Assembly: GCA_938028745.1 (NCBI GenBank)
Contig: CALIZL010000080.1
Coordinates: 1 to 64,000, forward strand
From: an uncultured Prevotella sp.
Lineage (GTDB): Bacteria > Bacteroidota > Bacteroidia > Bacteroidales > Bacteroidaceae
Reading direction: 5' to 3'
Length of the DNA: 64,000 bases
Shown here: positions 18,141 through 26,391 of the stretch, piece after piece
How positions within the stretch are numbered: the stretch's first letter is position 1
How the letters are laid out: the number at the start of each line of letters is the position of its first letter
Notes under the pieces: model-generated
What the model was told of the DNA's origin: nothing
Seen by the model: only the letters and a program-made list of their open reading frames with translations
The model's database searches: none
Made by a program: the position numbers and the translations under genes

Positions 18141-18236
18141 TTCGGACAAGTCGGACAAGTCGGACTGATCCTATTAGCCTAACGCCACCCATGCTATTGG
18201 CTTAACTCCTTTACTCCTTTACTCCTTAACTCCTCA
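18141..18236. repeat. Shared 3'-UTR-like repeat (GGACAAGTC ... CCTATTAGCCTAACGCC)
   Basis: Tandem CGGACAAGT words are followed by CCTATTAGCCTAACGCCACC and ACTCCTTTACTCC words. Nearly the same succession is found at 36640-36755 after the PorV-like gene. Here it lies immediately beyond the susD stop codon. Confidence 0.7.
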
Positions 18237-19706
18237 TCAATACGGATTTTGTGTAAGGTTAGGGTTCAGTCCTATCTCCGATTGCGGTATGGGCAGATAG
18301 CGTTTGTTGTCGGTATAACCCTCAATCAAGTTGCCGCGCCCTGTGCGAACAAGGTCCCAATAGCGATGGCTTTCCATAGCCAGCTCCACGCGCCGTTCGT
18401 GATAAACGGCTTTCAAGGGGTCGCTCTTGTAAGGACTTTCGCCCAACCCCACACGTTTCCTCACGGCATTAAGTGGCGTTTGCCAATCGCTGCCATTGTG
18501 TGCGGCAGCCTCGGCCTGCCAAAGCAGCACGTCGGCATAGCGTATCACGCGCACGTTGAGACTTGCTGCATCTTCCATAGACGGCCGTTGACTCTTGGGC
18601 AACGTACCTTTGCGGCGACAATAGCCCACGGCAGGCGCATCGGGATTGTGCACGGGGTCGTAGTTGGTGTAAATGGTTTCTTCGTCTTTGGTTCCCTGCC
18701 ACAACACGTCGCCATGCTTAATGATAGTCCATTCGCGACGTGGGTCGCCCGGTTCAAACTCATCGTAAAGGTTCTGCGTGGGCTGGTCGAAACCCCATCC
18801 GCCGTTGCGGTCGTCGCGCGAGCGTTGGTAAATTTCAATCATACTCCCCTCGTTTTCGTCGCCCCATTGCGTCATGTTGAAGTCTTTAAGCTGAACATCA
18901 AACACCGACTCCACGCCGTTGTCGGTGGCAATGGTAAAGAGGTCGCCGTAATTGGGTTGCAAACTATAATCGCCAGAGGCCACAATCTCCTTGGCCAAGG
19001 CCTCGGCCTCCTTCCATTTCTCCTGCCAAATGTAGCATTTGGTAAGGAAGGCGGCAGCCGAACCCCACGTGGCGCGCCCCAAATCCTCTGCGGGTTGGTT
19101 CTTCTTATGGGGCAGTTCTTGCATGGCGGCCTTGAAATCGGCCTCCACAAAGGCCCAACAGTCCTCCATCGATGCCCTTCCGCCCTTGTATTCGGAGGGT
19201 TTCAACAGATGGTCTACCAACGGAACAGCCCCGAAAACCTTCATCAAACAGAAGTGGTAATACCCTCTCATAAAGCGCGCCTCGGCTATGAAACGGCGTT
19301 GGGCGGCCTCGCTGATGTTGGCATTGCCCTTAACGCCTGCGATAACTCGGTTGGCGCGGTTTATTCCCTCGTATTGTTGTTGCCACGCCGTTGAGAGTTG
19401 TTCCTGTTCGGGCGAGGCGCGAAAGTGTTCTATGTCGTACATCTCGGGCTGGTCGCTGTCTCCGCCGCCGCCTTTCGTTGCATCGTCAGAGGCTACGTCG
19501 CCAATGGCCCAATCAAGATATTGTATGTAACTCATCCAGCCGGCCGGGTCGTATGCGCCCACGAGCGTGCTTTTAGCCGCATTCTCATTGGCAAAGAACG
19601 TATTCTGGTCGATGCTGGGCACAGGTGTGTCGAGAAAACCTTCGGGGTCGCAAGCTGCAAAGCCCATTGCCATCGGCATGATGATATATATAAGGTGTCG
19701 CTTCAT
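18237..19706 (-). CDS. SusD/RagB-family nutrient-binding outer-membrane lipoprotein (489 aa)
   Basis: The lipobox MGFAAC (Cys 19) anchors this surface glycan-binding lid, which closes over the SusC barrel. The helical TPR-rich N-terminal part includes INRANRVIAGVKG, AQRRFIAEARFMRGYYHFCL and VFGAVPLVDH; the C-terminal block (NVRVIRYADVLLWQAEAAAH, YHERRVELAMESHRYWDLVR) and the ending LPIPQSEIGLNPNLTQNPY are diagnostic. It follows its partner susC by 62 nt. Confidence 0.95.
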   Translation of the reverse strand: MKRHLIYIIMPMAMGFAACDPEGFLDTPVPSIDQNTFFANENAAKSTLVGAYDPAGWMSYIQYLDWAIGDVASDDATKGGGGDSDQPEMYDIEHFRASPEQEQLSTAWQQQYEGINRANRVIAGVKGNANISEAAQRRFIAEARFMRGYYHFCLMKVFGAVPLVDHLLKPSEYKGGRASMEDCWAFVEADFKAAMQELPHKKNQPAEDLGRATWGSAAAFLTKCYIWQEKWKEAEALAKEIVASGDYSLQPNYGDLFTIATDNGVESVFDVQLKDFNMTQWGDENEGSMIEIYQRSRDDRNGGWGFDQPTQNLYDEFEPGDPRREWTIIKHGDVLWQGTKDEETIYTNYDPVHNPDAPAVGYCRRKGTLPKSQRPSMEDAASLNVRVIRYADVLLWQAEAAAHNGSDWQTPLNAVRKRVGLGESPYKSDPLKAVYHERRVELAMESHRYWDLVRTGRGNLIEGYTDNKRYLPIPQSEIGLNPNLTQNPY

Positions 19707-19768
19707 TTTCGTTGCGGTTTAGGTTGTTGTGTAATGTAATGGATGTAAAAGGGAGGCTGAACCGCGGT

Positions 19769-22700
19769 TTAGAACGATAGTTCTACCCCCACCGAGTAAA
19801 GTCGGGGTGTGGGATAATAACCGCGGTCTACGCCAATATCGAGAGGTTCATTCCCGCCTCGCATGCCTATTTCGGGGTCGAGACCTGTATATTTGGTAAA
19901 CGTATATAGGTTTTGGGCATTGAGATACACGCGTGCCTTGGTCAGTTTGGCCTTGCGAACCCATGCGGCAGGCAGCTCGTAGCCCACTTGCAGCATCTTT
20001 ATGCGCAGGTAAGAGCCGTCTTCCAGATAGCGGTCGCTTTGCAATATCGAGTTGTTGCTGTCTGTTCCGCCCATGCGTGGGTAGCGTGCATTGGTTTGTG
20101 TGCCTTCGCCGTGCCAACGGTTAACCATGTCGCGCGAGAAGTTGTAGCTCAGGTTGCCTGTGGAAAGGCTGTAAGTAGACGGCCCATTGTACAGCTTGTT
20201 GCCGTAAACGCCTTGCAGAAGCAGGCTTAGGTCGAAACCTTTATACGATAGGCTGCCGTTGAGCGAGTAAGAGAACTTGGGCAGCGGACTTCCCAAATAG
20301 GTGTAGTTCTCTGGTGCCATCAAGTCGTCTTTGTTCACCGTTTTGTAACGAACGTCGCCCGGAGCCACGTTCTTTTGCGCCTTTTGTGCATTCACCTCGT
20401 CCCAGTTTTGGAACAGTCCGTCGGTTTTCAGGCCATAGAACTGCGCCATCGGTCTGCCCACGACGGTGCGTGTAAGGTACACCGAGTTCATGAAGCGCGC
20501 CCCTTCGATGTAGGCATCGGCGCCTAGGTCCAGCACGCGGTTAGAGATGGTGGTGAAGTTTGCCCCCACCGAGTAGCCCAGGGGATGGTCGAAATTGCGA
20601 TACTGCAACGACAGCTCCAATCCGCGGTTGCGCATTTTGCCTGCGTTTTGGAATGGCGGTTCGGCAATTCCCGCCTGGCCAGGTACGGGAACGCGCAGCA
20701 ACATGTCGCTCGTAGTCTTGTCGAACACTTCGATTGTACCCGACAGCTTACCGTCTAGCACGGCGAAATCGACCCCAAGGTTAGTGGTTGTCGATGTTTC
20801 CCACTTCAATTCGCTGTTGCCTGTGCTGTTAAAACTAAACCCTGGCATCAGCTTTCCACCAAACACATAGTTGGAACCTGCCGATGCAAACGTGGCATAC
20901 GAGTAGGAATCAACACTGCCTTCGTTGCCTATCTGTCCCCAACCGGCGCGCAACTTCAAGTTGCTAAACACCTTTTGGTCTTTCATAAAGGGCTCTTCGG
21001 TTACGCGCCATCCTGCCGAAACCGATGGGAACACGCCCCAACGGTGCCCGCGTAAGAACTTAGACGAGCCGTCGAGCCTCATGTTCAGCGTTAAGAGGTA
21101 GCGTTCCAAATAATTGTAGTTGATGCGCGCCATGCCCGACAGCAGCTTGTGCTGTGTGGTAATACCCTTGGCGGCAGCCGCTGCATCTTTGTTGCGCGCG
21201 TTGTTGATGAACATCACCGAGGGGTCGTTGCTGGGCACGTTCTTTACCGATGCTTGTAGGCTTTTATACGTTACGGCGTAACTCTCGCAACCCAACATGG
21301 CTTGCAAGGCATGGTTGCCCAGGTGCGTGTCGTACGTAAGCGTATTGGTAAACTGGCGCATGTAAGTGCTGTATGTAGAGTTGGTTATGCTGTTTTCCTT
21401 GGAGTTTTGCTGTGCCGCGAATACGTAGTACACGGGCGTATAGTTGGCATATTCGTTGTTGGCGTACTCGGTAGAATAGGTCGTCCGCCATTTCAGTCCC
21501 TTCAAAGGCGACACTTCTGCGTAGACGTTGGCCAACACGCGATAGACGATGTTTTCGGGATTGTTGTACTCGATGGTTGCAACGGGGTTGTGAATGTCGC
21601 TGAAAGTAGACTTGGTAAAGCTGCCGTCTTCGTTGCGCACGGGCGTTATCGGGTCGCGGGTGTAGGTGGTCATCATCGGACTCGTCCACTCGTCGTTCTC
21701 CAAAGTGCCGTTTTGGCGGGTGCGCACCAGCGTAATGTTTTCGCCAACCGTCAGCCAATTGTTGGCCTTAAACTCGCCATTGGCACGCAGCGTAACACGG
21801 TCGAAGGCCGTTTTCTTCATCAATCCGTCTTGCGAAAAGCCGTTCAGGCTGAGGTAATAGTTGGCCTTGTCCGTTCCGCCCTGTACGGATAGGTCGGCGT
21901 TCTTCACGGGTGCGTTCTTATGTAGTATGGCATCGAAATAATCAACGGTGGGCAACGAGCGCACGTCTCCAAAAAGCGGCACCTGCCCTAAGGCCGCTTG
22001 CATTTCGTTTCGCAGCATTCCCCACGTCGGACCGTCGCAAACGTTGTTCTTACGCCATACGTTTTGTATGCCGTAATAGGCCGAAAGGTTGATGGTGGCC
22101 TTGCCTTGCGAGCCGCGTTTGGTGGTTATAATCACCACGCCGTTGGCACCGCGTGCGCCATAGATGGCCGTTGCCGAGGCATCTTTAAGCACTTGCACGC
22201 TCTCAATGTCGTTTGTGTTCAGGAAGTTGATGTCGCCCACCATCATTCCGTCTACAACGAAGAGCGGGTCCGAATCGTTCAGCGTGCCAATGCCGCGCAC
22301 CCTAACGGTTATTCCCGAACCAGGCGCACCCGAAAAACTGGTTACGTCTACGCCGGCCACTTGCCCTTGCAAGGCGTGTGCCAAGGTAGAAGCCGACAGC
22401 TTATTCACCTCTTTCATGTCTACCACCGAGATGGCGCCCGTAACGTCTTTCTTCTTTTGCGTTCCGTAGCCCACCACAACCACTTCGCCAACGGCGTTAG
22501 CCGTTTCGCTCATCGCAATGGTGATGTTTTGTTTGCCTGCCACGTTAACGCTTTGTGGGGCATATCCCACGTACGAAAACAGCAGCACGTTGTCTGTTCG
22601 GGCCAATCGCAACGAGAAATTGCCGTTGGCATCGGTGGTGGTTCCGGCTCCGCTGCCTTGTGCCAGCACCGTAACGCCCTGCAAGGCCTCATTGGTGGCA

Positions 22701-22813
22701 GCATCGACAACCGAACCCACGATTGTTCTTTCGCCCGTTTGTTGTGCCATCAAGCACAGGGGCGGGAGTAGCAGTGCGAGCAGCACCGCGAGATAAAACC
22801 CTTTTCCTCTCAT
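19769..22813 (-). CDS. SusC/RagA-family TonB-dependent transporter (1014 aa)
   Basis: This is the outer-membrane TonB-dependent barrel of the glycan locus. A signal peptide (to about residue 22) is followed by a carboxypeptidase-regulatory-like domain (TIVGSVVDAATNEALQGVTV), a TonB-box/plug region (VVVGYGTQKKKDVTGAIS; LKDASATAIYGARGANGV) and a 22-strand barrel ending in VGVELSF. An upstream Met at 22822 is possible. It is the first gene of the series; a -7 box lies about 280 nt upstream. Confidence 0.95.
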   Translation of the reverse strand: MRGKGFYLAVLLALLLPPLCLMAQQTGERTIVGSVVDAATNEALQGVTVLAQGSGAGTTTDANGNFSLRLARTDNVLLFSYVGYAPQSVNVAGKQNITIAMSETANAVGEVVVVGYGTQKKKDVTGAISVVDMKEVNKLSASTLAHALQGQVAGVDVTSFSGAPGSGITVRVRGIGTLNDSDPLFVVDGMMVGDINFLNTNDIESVQVLKDASATAIYGARGANGVVIITTKRGSQGKATINLSAYYGIQNVWRKNNVCDGPTWGMLRNEMQAALGQVPLFGDVRSLPTVDYFDAILHKNAPVKNADLSVQGGTDKANYYLSLNGFSQDGLMKKTAFDRVTLRANGEFKANNWLTVGENITLVRTRQNGTLENDEWTSPMMTTYTRDPITPVRNEDGSFTKSTFSDIHNPVATIEYNNPENIVYRVLANVYAEVSPLKGLKWRTTYSTEYANNEYANYTPVYYVFAAQQNSKENSITNSTYSTYMRQFTNTLTYDTHLGNHALQAMLGCESYAVTYKSLQASVKNVPSNDPSVMFINNARNKDAAAAAKGITTQHKLLSGMARINYNYLERYLLTLNMRLDGSSKFLRGHRWGVFPSVSAGWRVTEEPFMKDQKVFSNLKLRAGWGQIGNEGSVDSYSYATFASAGSNYVFGGKLMPGFSFNSTGNSELKWETSTTTNLGVDFAVLDGKLSGTIEVFDKTTSDMLLRVPVPGQAGIAEPPFQNAGKMRNRGLELSLQYRNFDHPLGYSVGANFTTISNRVLDLGADAYIEGARFMNSVYLTRTVVGRPMAQFYGLKTDGLFQNWDEVNAQKAQKNVAPGDVRYKTVNKDDLMAPENYTYLGSPLPKFSYSLNGSLSYKGFDLSLLLQGVYGNKLYNGPSTYSLSTGNLSYNFSRDMVNRWHGEGTQTNARYPRMGGTDSNNSILQSDRYLEDGSYLRIKMLQVGYELPAAWVRKAKLTKARVYLNAQNLYTFTKYTGLDPEIGMRGGNEPLDIGVDRGYYPTPRLYSVGVELSF

Positions 22814-23088
22814 AACGGTCATGTTATTAAGTTAAGTTTCCCCGTGTCTGGGGGTGAAGTTTGATTACAGGTTGGTTCTAAAAGTCCATTACGGCCGGTT
22901 TTAAAACTCGCCTTTGTCATTGCCTTTTGGCCGCTGGTAGGTAACGTTGTTCAATGCGCGCGGCATTTAATTGGTTATGGGTATGCATGTATTGCGGGCT
23001 GTTCATGGTTCCCTACAATTGGCCTTGTGGCAGGTTAAGCGGTTGTGCCGGTGGCAACCAACAACGCTTTTACTGATTGTTTACGATG

Positions 23089-23096
23089 CAAAGATA
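23089..23096 (-). promoter_or_regulatory. -7 box for the glycan-locus susC
   Basis: The minus strand reads TATCTTTG; the -33 region is T-rich without an exact TTTG at 19-20 nt, fitting a regulated promoter. The leader would be about 270 nt. I see no clear hairpin-plus-T-tract attenuator in 22814-23088. Confidence 0.5.
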
Positions 23097-23180
23097 AGCA
23101 AAAAGAAACAAAACGAAAGTATAACTAACAGGTTTTATTTATTATTTTAATATTAATTAATAATTAAGGGGCGAAAAAAG

Positions 23181-23220
23181 GCCTCACCCCCAGCCCCTCT
23201 CCAAGGGGAGAGGGGGAGTG
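23181..23220 (+). repeat. GC-rich palindrome family, copy 3
   Basis: CCTCACCCCCAGCCCCTCTC followed by CAAGGGGAGAGGGGGAGT matches the pair at 1706 and 1836, here as a single hairpin. Confidence 0.8.
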
Positions 23221-23304
23221 ATGTGCTTTGCGTATTAACCGCTTGTTAACGGGTTGTCTGGCTAACTTGTTCGCTCATCAACATGTTATGGCCAAACAGA
23301 ATTG

Positions 23305-23403
23305 TTTTTTGGGAAATTGTTGTTAGGAGATTGCAAGAACAGGATAGACCTCAACGCTTGCCACTTTATTTTTTGGAAAATTGTTGTTAGGAGATTGGCA
23401 AGA
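23305..23403 (+). repeat. Two ~34-bp direct repeats with 30-nt spacer
   Basis: TTTTTTGGGAAATTGTTGTT and following AGGAGATTGCAAGA (23305-23338) recur nearly identically at 23369-23403. Purpose unknown. Confidence 0.7.
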
Positions 23404-23510
23404 TGCGCATAGCATGGCTTCAACATACCCTTACGCAGGGGGAAAGGAATACTTTGCTTTGCTTACGGTGTGTCTATGGCTTTCCAAATCCAATCCTGGT
23501 TGACTATAAC

Positions 23511-23700
23511 TGGCTAGTTGGTCGATTCGTACGCTTGTCAACTCGTTAGCTTGTCTACTTGTTCCACTCGCCAACTTGCCTACTTGTAAACCTGTAAACT
23601 CGTCAACTTGCCTACTTGTATGTTCGTCAACTCGTCAACTTGTGTGTTCGTTAGCCCGTTAATCTATTAACTCGTCAACTTGTGCTTTGTCAACTTTTCA
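23511..23700. repeat. Low-complexity word repeat (ACTCGTCAACTTG)
   Basis: Words of the type ACTTGTC, ACTCGTCA and GTTCGTTAG recur about twenty times immediately left of element B. A similar text, ACTCGTTAACTTGTCAACC, adjoins element D. Confidence 0.75.
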
Positions 23701-23705
23701 GCTCG

Positions 23706-24331
23706 TTTTTTTAACATTATGAGTGCCGTTTTTGCTCGCCAATCGTTAGCCGGGCCGCAAAAAATCGATTCTCGCGGAGGTTGGTTTTGATGCAAAAAGG
23801 GGAGTGTTGTACATGCAGGCAAAATGAATATTTATTTTATGATACCGCCATTTTCACCCTATTTTGGGTCATTTGCTGCAAAAAGCACTGCGTTTTGGTG
23901 CCAAATGCACTGCGTTTTGGTGCAAAATGGAGGGCGTTTTGATGCTAAATGCAGTGCGTTTTGGTGCTAAACGCAAGGTAAAATGGTGCTAAATGCAGTG
24001 CAATTTGCCGCTAAACACAAGGTGTTACGCATAAATATCCGCTGAAATGGTATAATTAATACCCCTTCGAGCCATTAAAAATAGGGCAAAAAGGGGCAAA
24101 ATGGGCATTGAAAAGTGGGGTTTTAGGGGCTAAAAGGGGGTAATTGGGGTTGAAAAATTACGAGCTGGCATCCAAAATAGAAAGGCAAAATGGTGCAAAA
24201 TGCAGGTTGCTTTCTTAAAATTGGAGCAAAACAGAGATGCGTAAGGCTTGAAATTGCGGCTAATTGCATGCAAAATGACCTCTTTCTACGCTAGAAGGGG
24301 GTGGCAAGGAAAGTGTGTTTTGTAAAGCATT
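23706..24331 (+). repeat. Long intergenic repeat element, copy B
   Basis: Same orientation and module order as element A: TTAACATTATGAGTGCC at the left, ATCGATTCTCGCGG (23763-23776), the 22-bp array, ATAAATATCCGCTGAAATGG, the G-rich block, TACGAGCTGGCATCC, and the right end GTGTGTTTTGTAAAG. It lies upstream of the glycan locus, so A and B flank that locus as direct repeats. Confidence 0.92.
23889..24020 (+). repeat. 22-bp tandem array inside element B (6 units)
   Basis: TTTTGG or equivalent starts at 23893, 23915, 23937, 23959, 23981 and 24003, exactly 22 bp apart. The order of unit variants parallels array A, with one unit fewer. Confidence 0.92.
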
Positions 24332-24384
24332 GTGTGATTTTTAACATTGTGTGCTTATGCGCTTATGAGTTTTCAAGGCAGGCT

Positions 24385-24891
24385 CTACAAATACTCTCTG
24401 CGCTCTTCGGCCGCCATCATTGGTTCGTCTTCGTCGGGGTGGGGCAGTGCATAGCGTTGCTGGTAGTCGGTTAATAAAATGTGGTTAAGGGTGTGGGCAA
24501 GGGCTTGCAATGTGTTTTGGCGGAGCGAAGGGCGCAGTTGACACTCCCAAACCACTAGGCAATGCCAGCCCATGCGTGCCAGCTGGCGTTGCGTTTCGGC
24601 ATCGCGTTGTTGGTTGCGTTTCACCTTATTCTCCCAAAATGGGATGTTAGTTTTAGGCAAGGTCCATCGTTTGCACCCCTCATGCCCATGCCAAAAGCAG
24701 CCGTTAACAAAGATGCAAGTGCGGTATTTGCGCAAAACCAGGTCGGGATGGCCTGGCAAGCGGCCGTAGTTTAGCCTGTATCTGAACCCCTGCGCCCACA
24801 AATACTTGCGTACGAGCAGCTCTGGCTTCGTGTCTTTCGACTTAATCGAGGCCATGATACGATGGCGTTGTCGGGGCGTAAACTTGTCCAT
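24385..24891 (-). CDS. vsr: Very short patch repair endonuclease Vsr (168 aa)
   Basis: Vsr nicks DNA 5' of T:G mismatches that arise by deamination of 5-methylcytosine, usually at Dcm-type sites. The family pattern is clear: FTPRQRHRIMASIKSKDTKP at the N-terminus, GRLPGHPDLVLRKYRTCIFV with the catalytic Asp, GCFWHGHEGCKRWTLPKTN with zinc ligands, and a C-terminal WECQLR. The length fits with a short extra tail. No cytosine methyltransferase gene is adjacent, so it is an orphan in this window. A TATCTTTG box ends only 4 nt before the ATG, which hints at a leaderless transcript. Confidence 0.93.
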   Translation of the reverse strand: MDKFTPRQRHRIMASIKSKDTKPELLVRKYLWAQGFRYRLNYGRLPGHPDLVLRKYRTCIFVNGCFWHGHEGCKRWTLPKTNIPFWENKVKRNQQRDAETQRQLARMGWHCLVVWECQLRPSLRQNTLQALAHTLNHILLTDYQQRYALPHPDEDEPMMAAEERREYL

Positions 24892-24895
24892 GAGG

Positions 24896-24903
24896 CAAAG
24901 ATA
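24896..24903 (-). promoter_or_regulatory. -7-like box abutting the vsr start codon
   Basis: TATCTTTG on the minus strand is separated from the ATG by CCTC only; no TTTG lies at the right distance upstream. If used, the mRNA would be leaderless or nearly so. Confidence 0.35.
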
Positions 24904-25307
24904 ATGAAAAAATGTGAGTTGTGTGCAGATAAGGAGTGGGATATGAACAGTCGTTTTGTTCTGACGTTGAGCTAACAGGGGATCTAAGAAGGCACAAACT
25001 TACGGTTTTACATGGGCTGGCGAGGGCTGGCCAAACACCATGTTTTTTTATTCCTAACAAGCGTATGGAAGACAATCCAAACGCCCACCTGTCAACTTGT
25101 GCGATAGGTGGGCGTTAGCTAAATGGTAGGTCGATAAGGGATGTGCAAAGCCATTGGCCTACCTCGCCTTACGGGCATTTGGCCTTTTGCTTTATGGTTT
25201 GTCGGCCTTTGGTTTATGCTTGCGCTTATGGGTTAGTGGCGTTCAGCTTGCACTGGTTGTGAAAAAAAACTTGCAAACTTACAAGCCAACAAGCCCGTAA
25301 GCTTAAA
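24904..25307. other. Intergenic DNA with one perfect hairpin
   Basis: I see no gene here. The only clear structure is the hairpin at 25080-25116. Short AT-rich word-like text (GCTTATGG, TTTATGG) lies at 25185-25240. Confidence 0.5.
25080..25116 (-). terminator. Hairpin, possible terminator of the lipoprotein gene
   Basis: AACGCCCACCT pairs perfectly with AGGTGGGCGTT around a 15-nt loop. On the minus strand only a mixed T/G stretch follows, so intrinsic termination is uncertain. Confidence 0.4.
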
Positions 25308-25859
25308 TCATAAGCCGGCTTTCTCTATTTCCCTATAATCTTTAAAGCTCCTTACGTAGGTGCCATTATGGAAATAATGGTAGCCTGCATAGTTTATTTC
25401 TTTTTGCGAGCGACCGATTAACGGGTAGTAAAATGCCTCAATGTACTTTCCCCTCCACTTGGTTTGGAGGGCATCTGTGTCTATCATCAGTATGGGGAAA
25501 TTCTTATTCACCGCACTAAAGACGTCGTCATAGATGTTTGAGATAACCAACAAGTCGATGTTTTGCCTTTTGCAGATTTCTGAAAGAGCCAAAGGCGACA
25601 CGCAAAGACCCGATTTGCAAAATGGAGTGAAATCATATATGATAACCTTTTCGTGCTTTGTAAGGTAGTCTTTTGTTTGTTCTACGCCAATCGCATATAT
25701 GTTTGAGAAATCGCGAATGTCATCTATTGCACCTTTATAATGTACAACTCGTTCTTGCGCTCCCTTTGGTAGGCTAGAAAAACCTGACGTCAAGCCCGAT
25801 ATTTTACAAGAGGCCAAGGTAAATGACATGATGATTATGCCTGCCATATATGATTTCAT
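25308..25859 (-). CDS. Lipoprotein with possible thioredoxin-like fold, unknown function (183 aa)
   Basis: The signal peptide ends in lipobox TLASC (Cys 18). The region KVIIYDFTPFCKSGLCVSPL followed by a helix and LLVISNIYDDV resembles the strand-CxxxxC-helix-strand start of thioredoxin-like folds, but a canonical CxxC is lacking and the Cys pair is spaced by five residues. A later FPILMIDTDAL strand and a C-terminal YFHNGTYVRSF hairpin also fit. It has its own strong promoter and no operon partner. Confidence 0.6.
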   Translation of the reverse strand: MKSYMAGIIIMSFTLASCKISGLTSGFSSLPKGAQERVVHYKGAIDDIRDFSNIYAIGVEQTKDYLTKHEKVIIYDFTPFCKSGLCVSPLALSEICKRQNIDLLVISNIYDDVFSAVNKNFPILMIDTDALQTKWRGKYIEAFYYPLIGRSQKEINYAGYHYFHNGTYVRSFKDYREIEKAGL

Positions 25860-25908
25860 ACGAAGTTATTTTTTTATTAAGTGTGATACAATAAACGTTT
25901 AGGTGTTG

Positions 25909-25940
25909 CAAAAATAGGCAATTATTCTCAGTGGAACAAA
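25909..25940 (-). promoter_or_regulatory. Promoter of the 183-aa lipoprotein gene
   Basis: Minus-strand TTTG (25940-25937), exactly 20 nt, TATTTTTG (25916-25909): a full match to the Bacteroidetes consensus. The leader is about 45 nt. Confidence 0.8.
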
Positions 25941-26245
25941 ATATAAAAAAGTTTTTTTTCTGGTAAACCTTTGCGAGCTTTGGTATATGGGTTAAGCAAC
26001 ATGCTTATTACGTTCTAATATGGCAGAATCTTCTAGCTGCGTAGAACGAAGAAAGTTGCCTTAAAATGTTTGTTTATCCTTGTTTTAAAGGCAAAAATAG
26101 AACATGCCGTTTGCCTGGCAAAAGGATTGTGATGGTAACATTACACTTTTTACAAATATTGTAAGCAAACCGCATAATTTCAACAAAATGCGTATTAATT
26201 AGAAAATAACTCGTCGTATTTGCTTGTTTTTATAAAATTATTGCA
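25941..26245. other. AT-rich divergent intergenic region
   Basis: The region lies between the divergent lipoprotein gene and susC operon. Besides the two promoters no gene or repeat is apparent. Confidence 0.5.
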
Positions 26246-26253
26246 TATATTTG
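26246..26253 (+). promoter_or_regulatory. -7 box of the protease/PorV susCD operon
   Basis: TATATTTG matches the consensus; CTTG lies 19 nt upstream and TTTG 23 nt upstream. The leader to the ATG at 26392 is about 130 nt. Confidence 0.6.
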
Positions 26254-26391
26254 CAGGGCAGTTTAACTCTGTGAATGTACTGACACACGTACTAAAACAA
26301 AATGGGTTTTTAAAAGAGCCGTGCGGCCATACTTACTAAACATGTGGTTGCGTGGTGCATTGGGAAAACTATAATCAACCTAGATAAAATT

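Noticed and set aside
18249..19394. Long antisense frame (381 codons) over susD
   Set aside because: susD is strongly supported by motifs on the opposite strand; the antisense frame has shadow composition and no family signal.
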